A DNA stretch of 64,000 nt from Ligustrum vulgare. Its lineage: Eukaryota > Streptophyta > Magnoliopsida > Lamiales > Oleaceae. The stretch lies in the NCBI GenBank assembly GCA_963555705.1, contig OY743171.1:15127352-15191351 (forward strand), written 5' to 3'. Below, piece by piece: positions 21,310-33,645 of the stretch. The position numbers were made by a program, and so were the translations under genes. Numbering within the stretch: the first letter of the stretch is position 1; every line of letters starts with the position of its first letter. The notes beneath the pieces are model-generated. The model was given only the letters and a program-made list of their open reading frames with translations. It searched no databases and was not told the DNA's origin.

Positions 21310-21751
21310 GTGATTTTTTTTTTCCCCGTGTGTGTGTGAGTGACTCCGAGACTCGAGATAACGTGTCTTCGCCCTCAATTGGGTCTCCGAAAACACTAGG
21401 TTGTCTTCCGAGCCTTCGGTGCTCATTTTGTTGCTGAGTTGTAAAATTGAGGAAGAGTTTGTAGATTTCAATTTTATCTCGTAAATTGGTTTTTGAAATG
21501 GAATTAGTTGGTTTTTACTTGCAAAAATCTGTTATGCCATGTGGTCATGCCCAATCCGATTGCAGCTGATTGCTGCAAATTGAATTTCAGTGTGCTAATT
21601 GCTAAAAGAACTCATCGTTTACGCCTTCCCAACAGAACATGAAAGAGCAATTATTTAATTCAAGCCAGACTAGGAAACGTGGTTTAAGTATCAATAAGCA
21701 GGTTTAATATTACTTACCTAATGGTCAAATGTAATTTCACCGGTTTTTAGA
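21310..21751 (+). other. No gene seen (left flank of the LINE)
   Basis: Non-coding. The exact 5' end of the LINE was not located; it may begin within this stretch, and no target-site duplication was found by eye. Confidence 0.45.
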
Positions 21752-22102
21752 GTGAATAGCCATACAACTGATAATCTTAATCAAATTGTAATAGATTCTG
21801 ATCATTGGGGAACACCAACCTACTCCAAAAATGAGGTAGGGTTGATCAACAAGGAGAACCCGGGAATGGAGGAGCTACAGAATTCAAATTCTGTCCCTAG
21901 TAATTTAGACTTGAGTCTAGTGCCTTTAAAAAATCAAAAGGAATTCAAATCAAAAGTATCAAATAAGGGGTTTAGCAAAACATACTGCAAGCAGAGTGCT
22001 AAAAGAGGGGTCAGGGAACTCAAAAATCTTCAAACCAACATTAACTACGAAAAGAGTAAGGCAGGTTTTAAGTGTGCAGGGGATACCATAGGTTCCAAAT
22101 GA
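21752..22102 (+). pseudogene. LINE ORF1, C-terminal remnant
   Basis: About 116 codons ending in a TGA that overlaps the ORF2 start (ATGA at 22099-22102). The remnant is hydrophilic and Lys/Asn/Ser-rich with no zinc knuckle. It is assigned by position only. An ATGA junction suggests coupled termination and reinitiation for ORF2 translation. Confidence 0.6.
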
Positions 22103-23059
22103 AGATCATTAGTTGGAATGTGAGAGGTTTGGGAGGGAGGGATAAGAGAAAAGTTGTGAAGGATCTTTTGTGTAAGGAGAAACCTGATGTCGTAACAATT
22201 CAAGAAACTAAGAAGGAGGTAATAGACAAGAGATTGATTGGTAGCATTTGGGGCTCTAGATTTAAAGAATGGACTTTTTTACCATCAATTGGCAAATCTG
22301 GAGGAATATTGATTATGTGGGATTCAAGGATACTCAGGGGTAAAAAAAGTTGTTATGGGTAATTTTTCAGTTACAGTACTCTTACAACCGGTCGGAGGGG
22401 GGGAAGGGTGGTGGTTCTCTGGGATATATAGTCCTTGCCGTTCAAAAGAACGAGGGGAATTTTGGGAAGAACTGGGTGGTCTGTACGGACTAGGGGGTGA
22501 AAGATGGTGTGCTGGAGGTGATTTTAATGTGGTCAGATACCCATCGGAGAAGTTGAATGGAAACAGATCTACTAAAAGTATGAGAAATTTTGATCGTTTC
22601 ATAACAGAGACAGGGTTAAGGGATCTGGCACTATCAAATACACAATTCACGTGGTCAAATATGAGGGAAAGACTGGCGTGTTCTAGGATAGATAGATTCT
22701 TATTTACAGAAGGATGGGAAAATTTGTTTGAGATAGTTAAGCAAGAAGCTCTTGTGAGGGTGACATCTGATCATTGCCCCATTGTAATCGATACGAGCAG
22801 ATTCAAATGGGGTTCTACTCCTTTTCGTTTTGAAAACATGTGGTTAAGGCATAAAGATTTTAACAACAACTGGAAGAGGTGGTGGGATGATTGTGATAAC
22901 CAGAGGTGGGCAGGTTACACATTTATGGAAAAATTGAAAAGAATAAAGGAAGAGTTGAAAGTTTGGAATAAAAAAGAATTTGGAGATGTGAGATTGGAAA
23001 AAAAATCAATCATGAACAGAATTCAGGAAATAGATAAGAAAGAAGACACAAAACATTGA
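22099..23059 (+). pseudogene. LINE ORF2, endonuclease domain
   Basis: It starts MKIISWNVRGLGG, the first motif of the APE-like endonuclease, followed by TIQETK, then GDFNVVRYP, FTWSN, SRIDRFL and SDHCPIV, all motifs of the L1 endonuclease that nicks target DNA. A frameshift near 22338 in a G/A-rich run splits the domain: the first frame stops at 22362, and the second continues in frame to a TGA at 23057-23059. The protein cannot be made as one chain. Confidence 0.88.
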
Positions 23060-23186
23060 AGAAATAGATAGATCTGAAAGAAGAAAGCTAAAAAGAAGAT
23101 TGGAGGAACTCATAATTAGGGAGGAAATATCTTGGAACTAGAAAACAAGGATCACGGGGATTAAGGAATGGGACAATAACTCCAAA

Positions 23187-25790
23187 ATGTTCCACAGGAT
23201 TGCAAGTGGGAGGAAAACAAACAATCTGATCAACAAAATTGAGAGTGATAAGGGATTGATGCTATATACAGAACAGGAAATAGAAAATGAAATCATAGGT
23301 TTTTTTGAAAACATTTTTAAAAAGGAGGTGGTTGCCGATTTTGGCATTGATGGTCTAGATTGGAAGGAGATCGAATTGGGAAGTAAACTGAAGCTGGAAG
23401 AACCATTTACAGTAGAAGAAGTGAAACATTGCCTATTCAGATGTGAAGGTGATAAAGCTCCAGGTCCAGATGGTTTCTCTATGGCAGCACTACAGGAGGG
23501 ATGGGAAGTGATAAAAGAGGATTTGATGAATGTTTTCATGGAATTCCACAAAAATGGTATTGTGAACGTTAGAGTAAATGAAACATTCATATGCCTAATC
23601 CCCAAAAAACTGAATGCAATGTCTATCAAGGATTTTCGACCAATTAGTCTGGTTTCTTCTCTTTACAAAATTTTGGCAAAAGTTCTATCTCTGAGACTGA
23701 AGGTAGTTTTACCAGAAACAATTGATACGGCCCAATGTGCTTTTGTAAAGGGAAGACAAATTTTGGATTTGGTCTTGATAGCAAATGAAATCGTGGAGGA
23801 GTATAGGGTGAAAAAGAAAGAAGGTGTGGTACTTAAGATCGATTTTGAAAAGGCATATGATAAAGTTAGCTGGGAATTCCTTGATTATGTGTTGGAGAAG
23901 AAGGGTTTTGGTGAGAGATGGAGGAAGTGGATAAGGGGATGTTTATCTTCAACAAATTTTTCTGTGATGATCAATGGAAAACCAAGAGGAAAATTCGGAG
24001 CATCTAGAGGCTTAAGACAGGGTGACCCTCTATCACCTTTTTTATTTATCTTAGTTGGAGATGTTTTGAGCAGAATGGTGAACAAGGCCTGTAATGAAGA
24101 TATGATAAAAAGCTTTAAAATAGGAAGGAACAATGTAAGAATATCACATCTTCAATTTGCGGACGACAGTATCTTCTTTTTGGAAAATAAGGATGAGAGC
24201 ATCAATAATCTAATGGCAATTCTTGACATTTTTTCTAAAACCTCAGGACTAAAAATAAATTTGGCTAAGAGTACAGTGGTGGGTTTAAATCTAATGGAAG
24301 AAAGAATTGAACACATAGCACAAAATTGGGGTTATCTTAAGGGTGTGTGGCCACTCAATTACCTCGGACTACCTTTAGGGGGAAATCCAAATGCCTATTC
24401 TTTTTGGAACCCAGTGATAGAAAGAATTGCAAAAAGACTAGAAGGGTGGCATAAAGGTTGTTTGTCACGTGGTGGGAGACTTATTCTTCTCCAATCGGTA
24501 CTGGGAAGTATTCCCACATATTTCATGTCAATCTTTAAAATGCCGAAGAAGGTGACAAAGGTGATCGAGAAAATGATGAGAGATTTTTTTTTTTGGGAAG
24601 GCCAGGGAGAGAATCATAGTGACCATCTAGTCAAATGGGATATCGTGTCGAAACCAAAACAATTTGGTGGGTTGGGAATCGGGAATTTAGAATTGAGAAA
24701 CATGGCCTTATTAGGGAAATGGTTATGGCGTTTCCCCAAAGAATCGGAGTCACTTTGGCACTCCATCATTCTTAGTAGGTATGGCTATCACTCTAATGGA
24801 TGGGATGCAAATATTGGATTGAACTCCACCCTTCGGGCACCATGGAAATCAATTGCAAGAGCTTGGGACAAATTTATGGAAAACATCAAATTTGTGGCGG
24901 GAAAAGGTGATAAAATCCGGTTTTGGCTTGACAAATGGATTAGTGAAAAATCATTTCAAGAGGCCTTCCCTAGACTTTTCCGTCTATCTAACAGCAAAAA
25001 TGCTCTCATTTGTGATATGGTTACCTCTCCATTAGCCTCAAGTCCGGTTTGGAACTTAGTTTTTGACAGGAATCTCAGTGATAGAGAAACTGAAGAATTC
25101 ACTTCCCTACTATATATTCTTGAAAATACCCACATGGATACTTCTTCACCTGATAAAAGAATATGGAATGCCCACCCATCGGGTGAGTTTTCTTGCAAAT
25201 CTTTTTTATATACTTTATCTCAACCAACATGTCACACCTCCTATCCACTTTTTCAATTCATTTGGAAGAGTGTGGTACCCTCTAAGGTTAAAATTTTTGT
25301 TTGGTTGGCTTCTTTGGGAAAGGTGAACACTTGTGACGTGTTGCAATTGAAAAGGCCATATTTGAACATATCCCCCTCACACTGCATTATGTGTAAAAAG
25401 GCGGAGGAGAACATCGACCATATATTACTCCATTGTGCGATTGCTAGAGACATTTGGTGCAGAATTTTGTGTATATTTGGTGAAGAGATGGCATTACCAA
25501 GAAGATGGTCAGAAATGATAGGGATAAAATTTTCATTTGGGGGAAACAACAAGGAAAAAAAGGCGATATGGAAACTAGTTTTAATATCATCAGCTTGGAC
25601 AATATGGACAGAAAGAAACCGGAGGATTTTTGATAATATTGATAGATCGTTGGAGGATATCTGGGATAATATTATTTTCCTTACAGGATTATGGGCCAGA
25701 GCTGCTGGAATTTTTAGTGGTCTAGAACATTTTCTTTTTCGACTGGATCCTAATAGTTCTTTATGTTCCATTGTAATGAATTGTTACTAA
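23187..25790 (+). pseudogene. LINE ORF2, reverse transcriptase and C-terminal domain
   Basis: 867 codons open. Motifs: KAPGPDGF (template/palm entry), FRPISL, IDFEKAYDKV, GLRQGDPLSPFLF and the catalytic LQFADDSIFF. The long C-terminal part includes NYLGLPLGG, GLGIGNL and a zinc-binding RT-associated domain, CIMCKKAEENIDHILLHC. Upstream in the same frame a TAG (23139-23141) cuts the link to the endonuclease. The length of the open RT frame suggests a moderately old insertion. Confidence 0.92.
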
Positions 25791-25918
25791 TCTTGTGGTT
25801 TATTTTTTTTAAGTGTCACAAGTATTCATTGACACTTGTAGTGGATGTCTTGTCCACTATTATATTTGTAACACCATTCTCTTTCTCTTTAATAAAAGTC
25901 TTTTTCTTATCAAAAAAA

Positions 25919-28330
25919 ATAAGAATGATGCTCCAAGGTGGAATAAATTTCTTCAGCATTTTCTCTTCAACAAAAAGACATGGTAAATTTCCTCATGCCC
26001 CAGGCTATTCTCTAAATGATTCATCATGTAAAGAGAATTAGTTGATATTATATTCAAACGTTAATCAAAGTCAAGATTATAACCACTATATAGATTCCAT
26101 TGGAATTAGGTGAGAAGCACTTCTATAAGAGCATGTGGTTTACCATGTTACTTGGCAATTTCCTACTTAAAAAAAAAAAAATGGTCCCTCTGTGAAAGAA
26201 AAAACATAGATGTTTGAGTCGTTCGCTAAAATCAAATACTAAATAATTTTGTTATTGGAGCATATTCCACATATGTTTGTCGATCTTGAATTATTTAATG
26301 GGACATGGTCTCTTTTATTGCTATTTCAGTTTTTTCTACTCTGCTAAATCTACGATGTTTATCTTACGTATAGTTCGACATTTTTGTTGCAGGAATCTCA
26401 TTCATGCCCTCTTTCTGGTGATGTATCCTGTCTTGCATTCTTGTCATCAAACATTCATTAGCATTTACTGAAACATAAAATCCCAGGTAAAGAGATTAAA
26501 AAAATTAATTTTTTTATTAATATTAGCAAATAAAATATCAAAATTGTCCGTTTAGAAGTGTGTGTACTGCTTGGCCTTAGGAAGACCAACAGGACAAATG
26601 TACCCTTATGTTTATTACTAACTCCAGAAATGTACTCCCCTTCCCTTTGGATAATGGAAGATTTTCTGGTATGCGTAATGGTCCTAAATGGCTAAGTCTT
26701 GCACTTCCTATTTGGATTTATTTGAGGTACATGGCAGCTTTTTTTACAGAAAAATAGGCTGTAACCTGTAGGGACATTTATTTTCATCCACCAGACATGA
26801 ATAAGCTTTCATCAAGAAATCAAACACTTTAGATCACTTTTGACACTTGCTCCAGATGTACTCTTACTACCTTTTTACTTCCACCAGCAGAAAAGACTTT
26901 TCAAAGTAAACCTCGAAACCAATTCCCATTTAGTCCACTTTGGTCGAGTCCAATAGTGCATACCAAACATGATCAAATAGACATTGATGTGAAGTAGTAA
27001 TATGAGACAAGTTACACATGTCTGAAGCTAAAAGGCCAGCTAAAGTTATAGATGGTCTATATGGATCACTTGCCACCGACAATTTTTGTAATATCACTTT
27101 GTAATTATTATTATTAATGTGATTATGTTGTAAATTAAGCAAATATTATGAAATATACGAGTTATTCAAACTTCCAACGAGCGTGAACTAGAGCAAGTCC
27201 TGAATTATGAACTAAGAAAGGGATAGTTCGCCAGGAGAAATCGGTTCCGGTTGAAAATCAGCATCAAAGACTGCTACTTAATCGCATTGTTTCACATAAG
27301 AATGTTTTAGCCCTTGTTTTAATGCTCCAGCTTTGTATCCATTTACGTTGTCAATCACGAATTTCATACTTCACGTTCATTCTATCGCTTGCTCACCTCT
27401 GGCACTACATTTTCACCGATAAATCACATTGATCAGTATTCATACAAGTCTTTCCATCTTTGACATGGTTCTAATGTACTGTCATTGTCTACAGGGAGAA
27501 GATCATGACGCCCAGGAAAGAGTAGAAAAGAAAATTAGTGAATGGAAAGGATATTGTATTTCTCATGGAAGAAATGGAAGTGAATGGAAAGGATGTTTTG
27601 ATGTCACCACTTTTGAAACATCAAAATGCTTCCATAGAATCTGAACTTGGAAAGTTGAATGTGTCCAGAATGTTATGGTGTCGTGCTTGAAGGCCAGGCT
27701 ATAGTGAAGTACCTACCCCAACTCAAAAGCGTAAGTCAAGTTTAATACTACTGTGGATATTCCAGTGCAGATTTGATTTTTTTTTTTTTTTGGTGTTATT
27801 CTTTGCTGATTTCCCGCATTTAGAGTTTTTTGAACTTTTTTTTTTTTTTTGGGGGCAAACTGCATCACTCAGTTCTTTAATAGCTTTAGCAAGGGGAATT
27901 AGGAAGTAGTTTTGGTTAATTTATAGTGCATTAATGAAAAGGAAACTGCATTCATATTTCTTCATGCTTTCATTTTTTCTTTTCAATCACTGATTACAAT
28001 CTTTAGTTTTTAATTTGTAAATGTCCATCCGTGTATTATTAGAATTTTTTTAAGACAGACAAACAGCCTTGGGTCATCTGTGTATTATTAGAATTTTTTC
28101 AAGATATTTAATTGCTGCTTCTATCCCTATTTCTTCTTCATCCCTCGTTATTTCTTGAAGCATAAATTACTGAACCCTTTTTGAAGAGTCTATGCCTACC
28201 TTTTCTTTTAATGATTTGGTTGTTATTGTGGCAGATACTTTGGTATTTTAATGGCCTATAGCAATCTTCTAGATGTAAGGATATCTGATGCTAACAATCC
28301 TATGAAATTTTCTTCGTCTAGTTTTTACAG
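25919..28330. other. No definite gene; possible exon remnants
   Basis: Mostly AT-rich non-coding DNA. A block after CAG at about 27495, reading EDHDAQERVEKKISEWKG, is exon-like but could not be assigned. Poly(T) runs occur at 27778-27792 and 27838-27851. A near-identical ATCTGTGTATTATTAGAATT-like word is repeated at about 28027 and 28077. Confidence 0.45.
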
Positions 28331-28481
28331 AAACAAATTTATTGTCTTGCACTTCATGATCAGTTTCTGAAGGAGCGAAAGTCTGGATTTATTGCCACTC
28401 TTATTCGGACGCGGATGCTTTCTCTATATAAAGATTCTTTTTGTCGACCTTATTTGATTGCTTCTGCAAACTGGGTCCTTG
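28331..28481 (+). pseudogene. ARM-repeat/importin-like exon relic
   Basis: A 151-bp open block lies between TTTTTACAG and G/GTGAGC, a good donor. It reads YCLALHDQFLKERKSGFIAT, then LIRTRMLSLYKDSFCRPYL, then IASANWVLG. The last part resembles the importin-beta/ARM repeat proteins of plants (SANWVLGEL type). Only this exon was recognised; neighbouring exons are missing or too diverged, so it is treated as a fragment. The family call rests on motif resemblance. Confidence 0.4.
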
Positions 28482-29885
28482 GTGAGCACTCTCCCTGTAT
28501 CCCTGAGGAGAGGCAATTTCCTTTTCATTTATCTTGTATTGATTACTTCAATCTTGACCTGTCATGAACTATGAAAGATGTTTATTGTGTTCTTTTTGTC
28601 TTGTAGACTGCCTAGATATGTAATCTTACTGATGTGGCAATTATGGTGAGGTATTTCATTATTATTGCTCCTTTATTAAGGTCCTTGAACTATATGGGAA
28701 ATTATTAACTTCAAACAGGCCTCTTTGTTGCAATTTCTATAGTTTCATACTCAAACATCTCCTGTTACATTAGTGCGATGTCTAGGCAATATTAAAAAAT
28801 AATTTGTGGGCGTTTATATTAACCTTTGTTTGGTTTTGCTTTTAAGACAATTTCTTCCTAATTTGAAACTTAAGAGAACCTTTTTTACTTTAGAAATATA
28901 AAAACTGAACATTCTACTGGCATAGATTTCAATGTATTGCTAGATTTGAAGAACAGGGGTCAAGATTATTTTGTATAAAGGCATAGTAGCAAAATTTTCG
29001 ATTGCTTAGTGAAGCCATGTGAAGTGTTGTTGCTTGGCCTAAAAGCTGTATTAGACTTATTTGATGAAGGTGAAACTTATTTACATATGAATTTCAATTT
29101 CTATTGTTGCGGATTAAGTTTTGAAATGATTTGGTTGTGATGAGTATTGATTCTAGATTATTGTTGGTGTAGAGTTGGGGATGGATTTTGGATTGATTTT
29201 ATTGTAGTTTGATGATGAATGAGTTTTTAGTTTATGGTTTAAAGTATTATGGTGGTTGTGAGATCCCTTTATATGTTGGCTAAGTCCAATTTATATGGGG
29301 GGACTTTGTCCAAATTTCTGTAAAGTTTTACAATAGAAAATGATAATTTTAATATTTAGGATGATTTATTTCTACATTTTTGCATTCAGTGCAGTTGGAG
29401 TCCTGATGATTAAACTATTTTAATGTCTTTGCAGATAAAAGTCAATGTTGTAGTTCTCTCACAAGATGGTTTGTCATGGGCACAGTTCAAGTTAGACTTC
29501 AGAAGTCAGGGAAGTACTCATCTTTAATGATGATTTGTGTTGAAAATTGTGATAGTAGCTCCTTTTTGTATGGCTGCTTGTCGGTCTGCTAGAGATGTTG
29601 TTGCAATTTAGAGGGATAGTAAATGTCAAACTTTAGATGTGCAATCAAATAGGTGAAAACCTATATTGTAGATTTTGTTTTAATGTTGGAGAACAAAGTA
29701 CCGTAATTTTTGTTAAGTATTAAAATATATGTGGTATATTTTTCTTTAAAATGCTATTGCATTTTATTTTGAATAGTTGATTTATTTTTATAGCACGCGT
29801 GTTTCATATTTTACATATTACATATATGTTTGAGAAATTTGTGGGTTATCCGTGATATTATCTATATTGATTTACAAAAAATAAA
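28482..29885. other. No gene seen
   Basis: AT-rich. A CAG-preceded block at about 29434-29530 has a short open frame but no recognisable family. Confidence 0.45.
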
Positions 29886-30325
29886 AATAAATGTTAAAGA
29901 TCAACGGTAACGCGCAATGAGTGTTGCTAAAATTATCAACGGCAACGCGCAATGAGTGTTGCTAAAAGTATCAACGGAAACGCGCAAAGAGTGTTGACAA
30001 AAGTATCAACGACAACGCGCAATGAGTGTTGCCAAAAGTATCTACCGCAACATGCAAAGAACGTTGCGAAAGGTCTACCGCAACACACAATGAACGTTGC
30101 CAAAAGTATCAACGACAACGCGCAATGATTGTCTACCGCAACGAGCAGTGAACGTTGCCAAAGGTTTACCGCAACGCGCAATCCATCATTTTGCAATACG
30201 CAATGAACGTTGTCGTATCCTTTCTCTCTACGGCAACACTGCGATTTGCAACATGCACATGAAAGTTGCAAAAGGTCTTTTGCAACATTTTTTGCCCGTT
30301 GCTATAGGCTGTTTTTGTTGTAGTG
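29886..30325 (-). mobile_element. CACTA transposon terminus with subterminal repeats
   Basis: The right edge at 30325 reads on the minus strand CACTACAACAAAAACAGCC, a canonical CACTA-type terminal inverted repeat. TAA follows at 30326-30328 as a possible 3-bp target duplication. Inward lie more than ten imperfect copies of a unit with CAACG(G/A)CAACGCGCAA and ATGAGTGTTGC/ATGAACGTTGC (to about 29886), typical of the subterminal repeats bound by CACTA transposase. The other terminus was not found in this window by eye. Confidence 0.78.
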
Positions 30326-30328
30326 TAA

Positions 30329-31535
30329 TGCTAGTCAGTCCGCGATTTAAATGTTCAAATCTTTAAATTTTAATTTGAAGGCTTAGTTCATCCACTATTC
30401 ATATTAAGATGCAAGATGACAATTCCGAGATCAACTTACATCTTTGTAATGACGCATGATTAAATAATTCCAAGACTAAGTGTTGTTGCATTTAATGAGA
30501 TTGAGGTATGATCTTGGACCTGGTTTGTACATTATCACTTGCTTTAGGGAAAAAAACTGGAAAGTTGTGATGATTTATTTGGGTGAAGTTAATGAAATTC
30601 TATTGAAATTCCTGGATTTACTGACAGGCGGTTAATTGTTTTTCATTAAGTGTCATCTGGTGGAAAGTGGAAAGATTTATTTCTAACATCATGTGCAATT
30701 TCTAGCAATAAATTTATCTTTGTCTTTTTTAGCTCTATACTTTTGTCTCAATTTCTAGAGACTCTATTGAAGTGATGATTATTCGAGTTTATTCCTATCT
30801 GGATTTTGTCTACTCGTGCATACTTAGTTGCGTTATTTAATTACTTAGCTACCAATTAGATAATTAATTACCTTTTGTTGTACTAGAAGATTCAAAATAA
30901 GTTAGATTTTACAAGATTAACACACGGTCAGTAAATGTCAAGAAAAACATGTATCGAATGTGCAATCTTTTTGATAATAGTGCAATTGAATGCATTGCAT
31001 AAGAATTCCGACTAAGAGTATAATCAGGTCATGCTTAGAATATGTTTAATTGATCTTGGGATGTAGATTTAGACATAATTTAATTATTGTTTTTCAGAAA
31101 CACATAAATAACAACAAATTACATGGTTGACAATTGGAAATACGATAATAAAATGTGCATTCAAAAGGCCAATACATTCATTTACATATTTGCTTACGAA
31201 CATAGTTAGATAATTAGTGGTGACTTCAGAAGAAACAAATCATTTTCTTTTGTGTTACAGGTTTGAATTTGATTGCAAACTAATACAATTGGATTTAGAA
31301 CTTATTAATTGTGAGATACTCTATCTCACATTATTACTTGTTAAGGATCTCGTACACTTACGAGATTTATTCGAACAGTGAGCTATTATGAATTCTCTTA
31401 ATGCTTGAGCTGACAATTTAAGATTAAAAAATGAATAAATACCTCTTATTGCTTCTTCTATTCTTATTTTTTTTGGCACGTTCCACGATTGATTTATATT
31501 GAAACCATGATGATTATGCCAAATTCATATAGGGA
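30329..31535. other. No gene seen
   Basis: AT-rich and non-coding on both strands. No repeat unit or domain was recognised. Confidence 0.5.
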
Positions 31536-31536
31536 A

Positions 31537-31683
31537 ATTATATAGTGCCCACTGGGGGCACGTGGCGCCCCTATTGGGGGATTGTCAGGCGGGGCCCACC
31601 GAGCCACGCCTGTCAATGAATGCCCACCTGCCAAGCGGCGGGTGGGCATTGATATGGTGCCTCTTTGGGGGCAACATATCCTT
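31537..31683. repeat. GC-rich multi-hairpin foldback element
   Basis: About 145 bp of GC-rich DNA in an AT-rich setting, made of consecutive inverted repeats. These are GTGCCC..GGGCAC at about 31546, CCCC..GGGG at about 31568, ATTGtCAGGCG..CGCCTGtCAAT (31581-31591 with 31607-31617, one mismatch), AATGCCCACC..GGTGGGCATT (31619-31628 with 31641-31650, extended to a 14-bp stem with a 4-base loop) and TGCC..GGCA at about 31658. Outer ends are also roughly inverted. It may be a small foldback MITE. Confidence 0.7.
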
Positions 31684-32467
31684 TCTGATTCATATATATG
31701 GGAAACAAGCATACTGGTATTTTCTTTGTTATCCAAGGGGGTGGGTTCTCTAATTATCTACACTACCTTAAAAGATAAAATTTGACATCACGATTTTCCC
31801 CCCACATTTTTTGCTCTACACCAAAAATACCCTTCCATTGCCCATTATTATTATTATTATTATTACTATTATTATTATTATTAAGTTAATCAAAACAAAA
31901 TAATTTCGCTCCTCTCGCCCATTACTCTCTGTTGGAAAATCCTAGAAATGCATCTCCATCGCCGCCGTCAGAGAGCTTTGAAACAAACTCCATCACCGCC
32001 TCTCCATTTGAACACCCTAGAAACCAAAAAAAAAAGTCTTTGTCCTCTCCATCGCCGCCATCAAAGAGCTTCCTATACACACCGATCTTTAGGTAACCAA
32101 AGTTAGATCTACCTTAACGTAATGAAACCTGATATCTATTTAGAGAAGAGAATGTTTGGCAGTTTAGATTATTCTTTAAAATCAATTATTTGCTTGTGGA
32201 TTTGGGATTTTGATGGTAATAAAACGACCAGTGAGGGAAGGGGATGACAGTTTTGACTCGATAAAACTAAAAGTATGGATTGAACATTTCAACCTTGAAT
32301 TTTATTGTATTGATTCGACCATCAATATCAGATTGAATTATCGTATTAGTACCTATTTTACTATATTATTTTTCTGTTATCCACAACCATTTTTCTATTT
32401 TCAATTTTTTATATACGATTTAAAACTTATATTCAAAAAAAAATATTTTTCATCTTTAGTTTGTCAT
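31684..32467. other. No gene; short repeats only
   Basis: A (TTA)n tract at about 31846-31883. A direct repeat CTCCATCGCCGCC(G/A)TCA(G/A)AGAGCTT occurs at about 31951 and 32056. The Pro/Ser-coding look of this patch resembles a 5' exon, but no frame stays open. Confidence 0.5.
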
Positions 32468-33001
32468 CTGCTTTTCTAAATATCTCAAACAGGTTCTTGC
32501 ATGTAAATGTATGCATATATTTTTTAATCTGAAATGAATTTTTTTTAAGTCTCCTATTTTTGTTTGATTTAGAAATCTTAAACTTATATTGCGTTGAAGT
32601 ATTAGACTCTATTCAAAAGAAAAAAATAGTACATGTACAATTTTTTTTTAATAAATTTTATTATTAATTTTTTTTTTTACACTCAACGCAAAATCATTTG
32701 AGGAGCCTGATGTGCGCGAAGATTTATATCATTTGTTTTCTTCACAATTAGAAGAATGTCTTTCTTTCAAACACATAAGGGCGTATAAGAATATATTTTG
32801 ATTCAATTCATTTGAAGTAAATCTTGATAAAACTCTTGCAATCTCAAACAAAGGTGTCTACACTTTCTAGCATTTTTACCTCAAGATCGACCAAAATGGA
32901 AGTTTTATTGTAATCGTAATGTTACATTTTAGCTCACTAAAAAATTGCACAAACTATTCATCTTTTACATAAAACATGCGATGTGTAAAAAATAATGTGT
33001 T

Positions 33002-33054
<53 letters not shown>

Positions 33055-33645
33055 TATAACATTTCAACAATTTTAGTTTTTTTTTCTTTTAATCTATTGG
33101 GCTTTTGCACAAATACCTCAACTTTTAGTATCATAATTAAAATTTACATCATTTTAAAAAATCGTTGAAAAATACTTCAATTTTTCGTTTTCACTAAAAA
33201 ATACATTCATCGTCACAAGTATCATATTATGGTACTTTTAAAGTATCACAACATGATACTTATAATACTTTCAAATTTTTTTGTATCATAACCTGAAACT
33301 CTATCAAATTTTTATGATACTTTAGGCGAAACTTTAGTATCACACTTTGATACTTTACAAAATTTTTATGATACTTTCATTATATTCGGTCAGCCATTTC
33401 ATCAAACATGTTATAGAATTGGTAAAAACTTGTTTAAAACTCAATGGGATGTCTTTCAACAACACATCAAGTCTCGTTGAGGAAAATGGAGGTGGCACGA
33501 TGGTGGTGGCGCGGTGTTGTTGAGAATATTGTAAGTTTTTTAAGAGGAAAAAGAAAGTAAGTAAAAATCCATTAAAATACTAATGTAAGTAAAATTCTAA
33601 TAAGAGATAAAAATGTAGTATGTAGTGAAATTATCCCTAATTAGG
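32468..33645 (+). repeat. Repeat module R, copy 3 (diverged)
   Basis: Collinear with 7613-8833 and 57734-59125 but more diverged and with different flanks. The dinucleotide tract is (GT)n at 33003-33051 instead of (AT)n. It ends near AAATTATCCC at about 33636-33645. Confidence 0.85.
32687..32880 (+). pseudogene. Helitron helicase-like domain remnant (copy 3)
   Basis: Same domain block as at 7844-8060, with added nonsense codons (TGA replaces a sense codon after the FSF-like block; TAG after VYTF). More decayed than the other two copies, in line with an older separation. Confidence 0.45.

Larger units (their letters stand above)
21752..25918 (+). mobile_element. L1-like LINE (non-LTR retrotransposon), 5'-truncated and degraded
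   Basis: In order: the end of ORF1 (to 22102), ORF2 starting in an ATGA overlap (22099), endonuclease, reverse transcriptase and a C-terminal zinc-knuckle-like RT-associated domain (to 25790), then a 3' tail with AATAAA at 25891 and a short A-rich end at about 25911-25918. ORF2 is broken by frameshifts near 22338 and 23045 and a TAG at 23139-23141. Plant L1 elements have this two-ORF layout and end in poly(A). Confidence 0.9.

Noticed and set aside
26277..26471. Possible RING-domain exon of the BOI-type gene
   Set aside because: A few Cys/His residues line up, but the spacing does not fit a RING finger and the match is too weak to claim.
29886..30325. Satellite DNA or a CRISPR-like array
   Set aside because: The array ends exactly at a CACTA terminal repeat and the units are irregular, so subterminal transposase-binding repeats explain it better.
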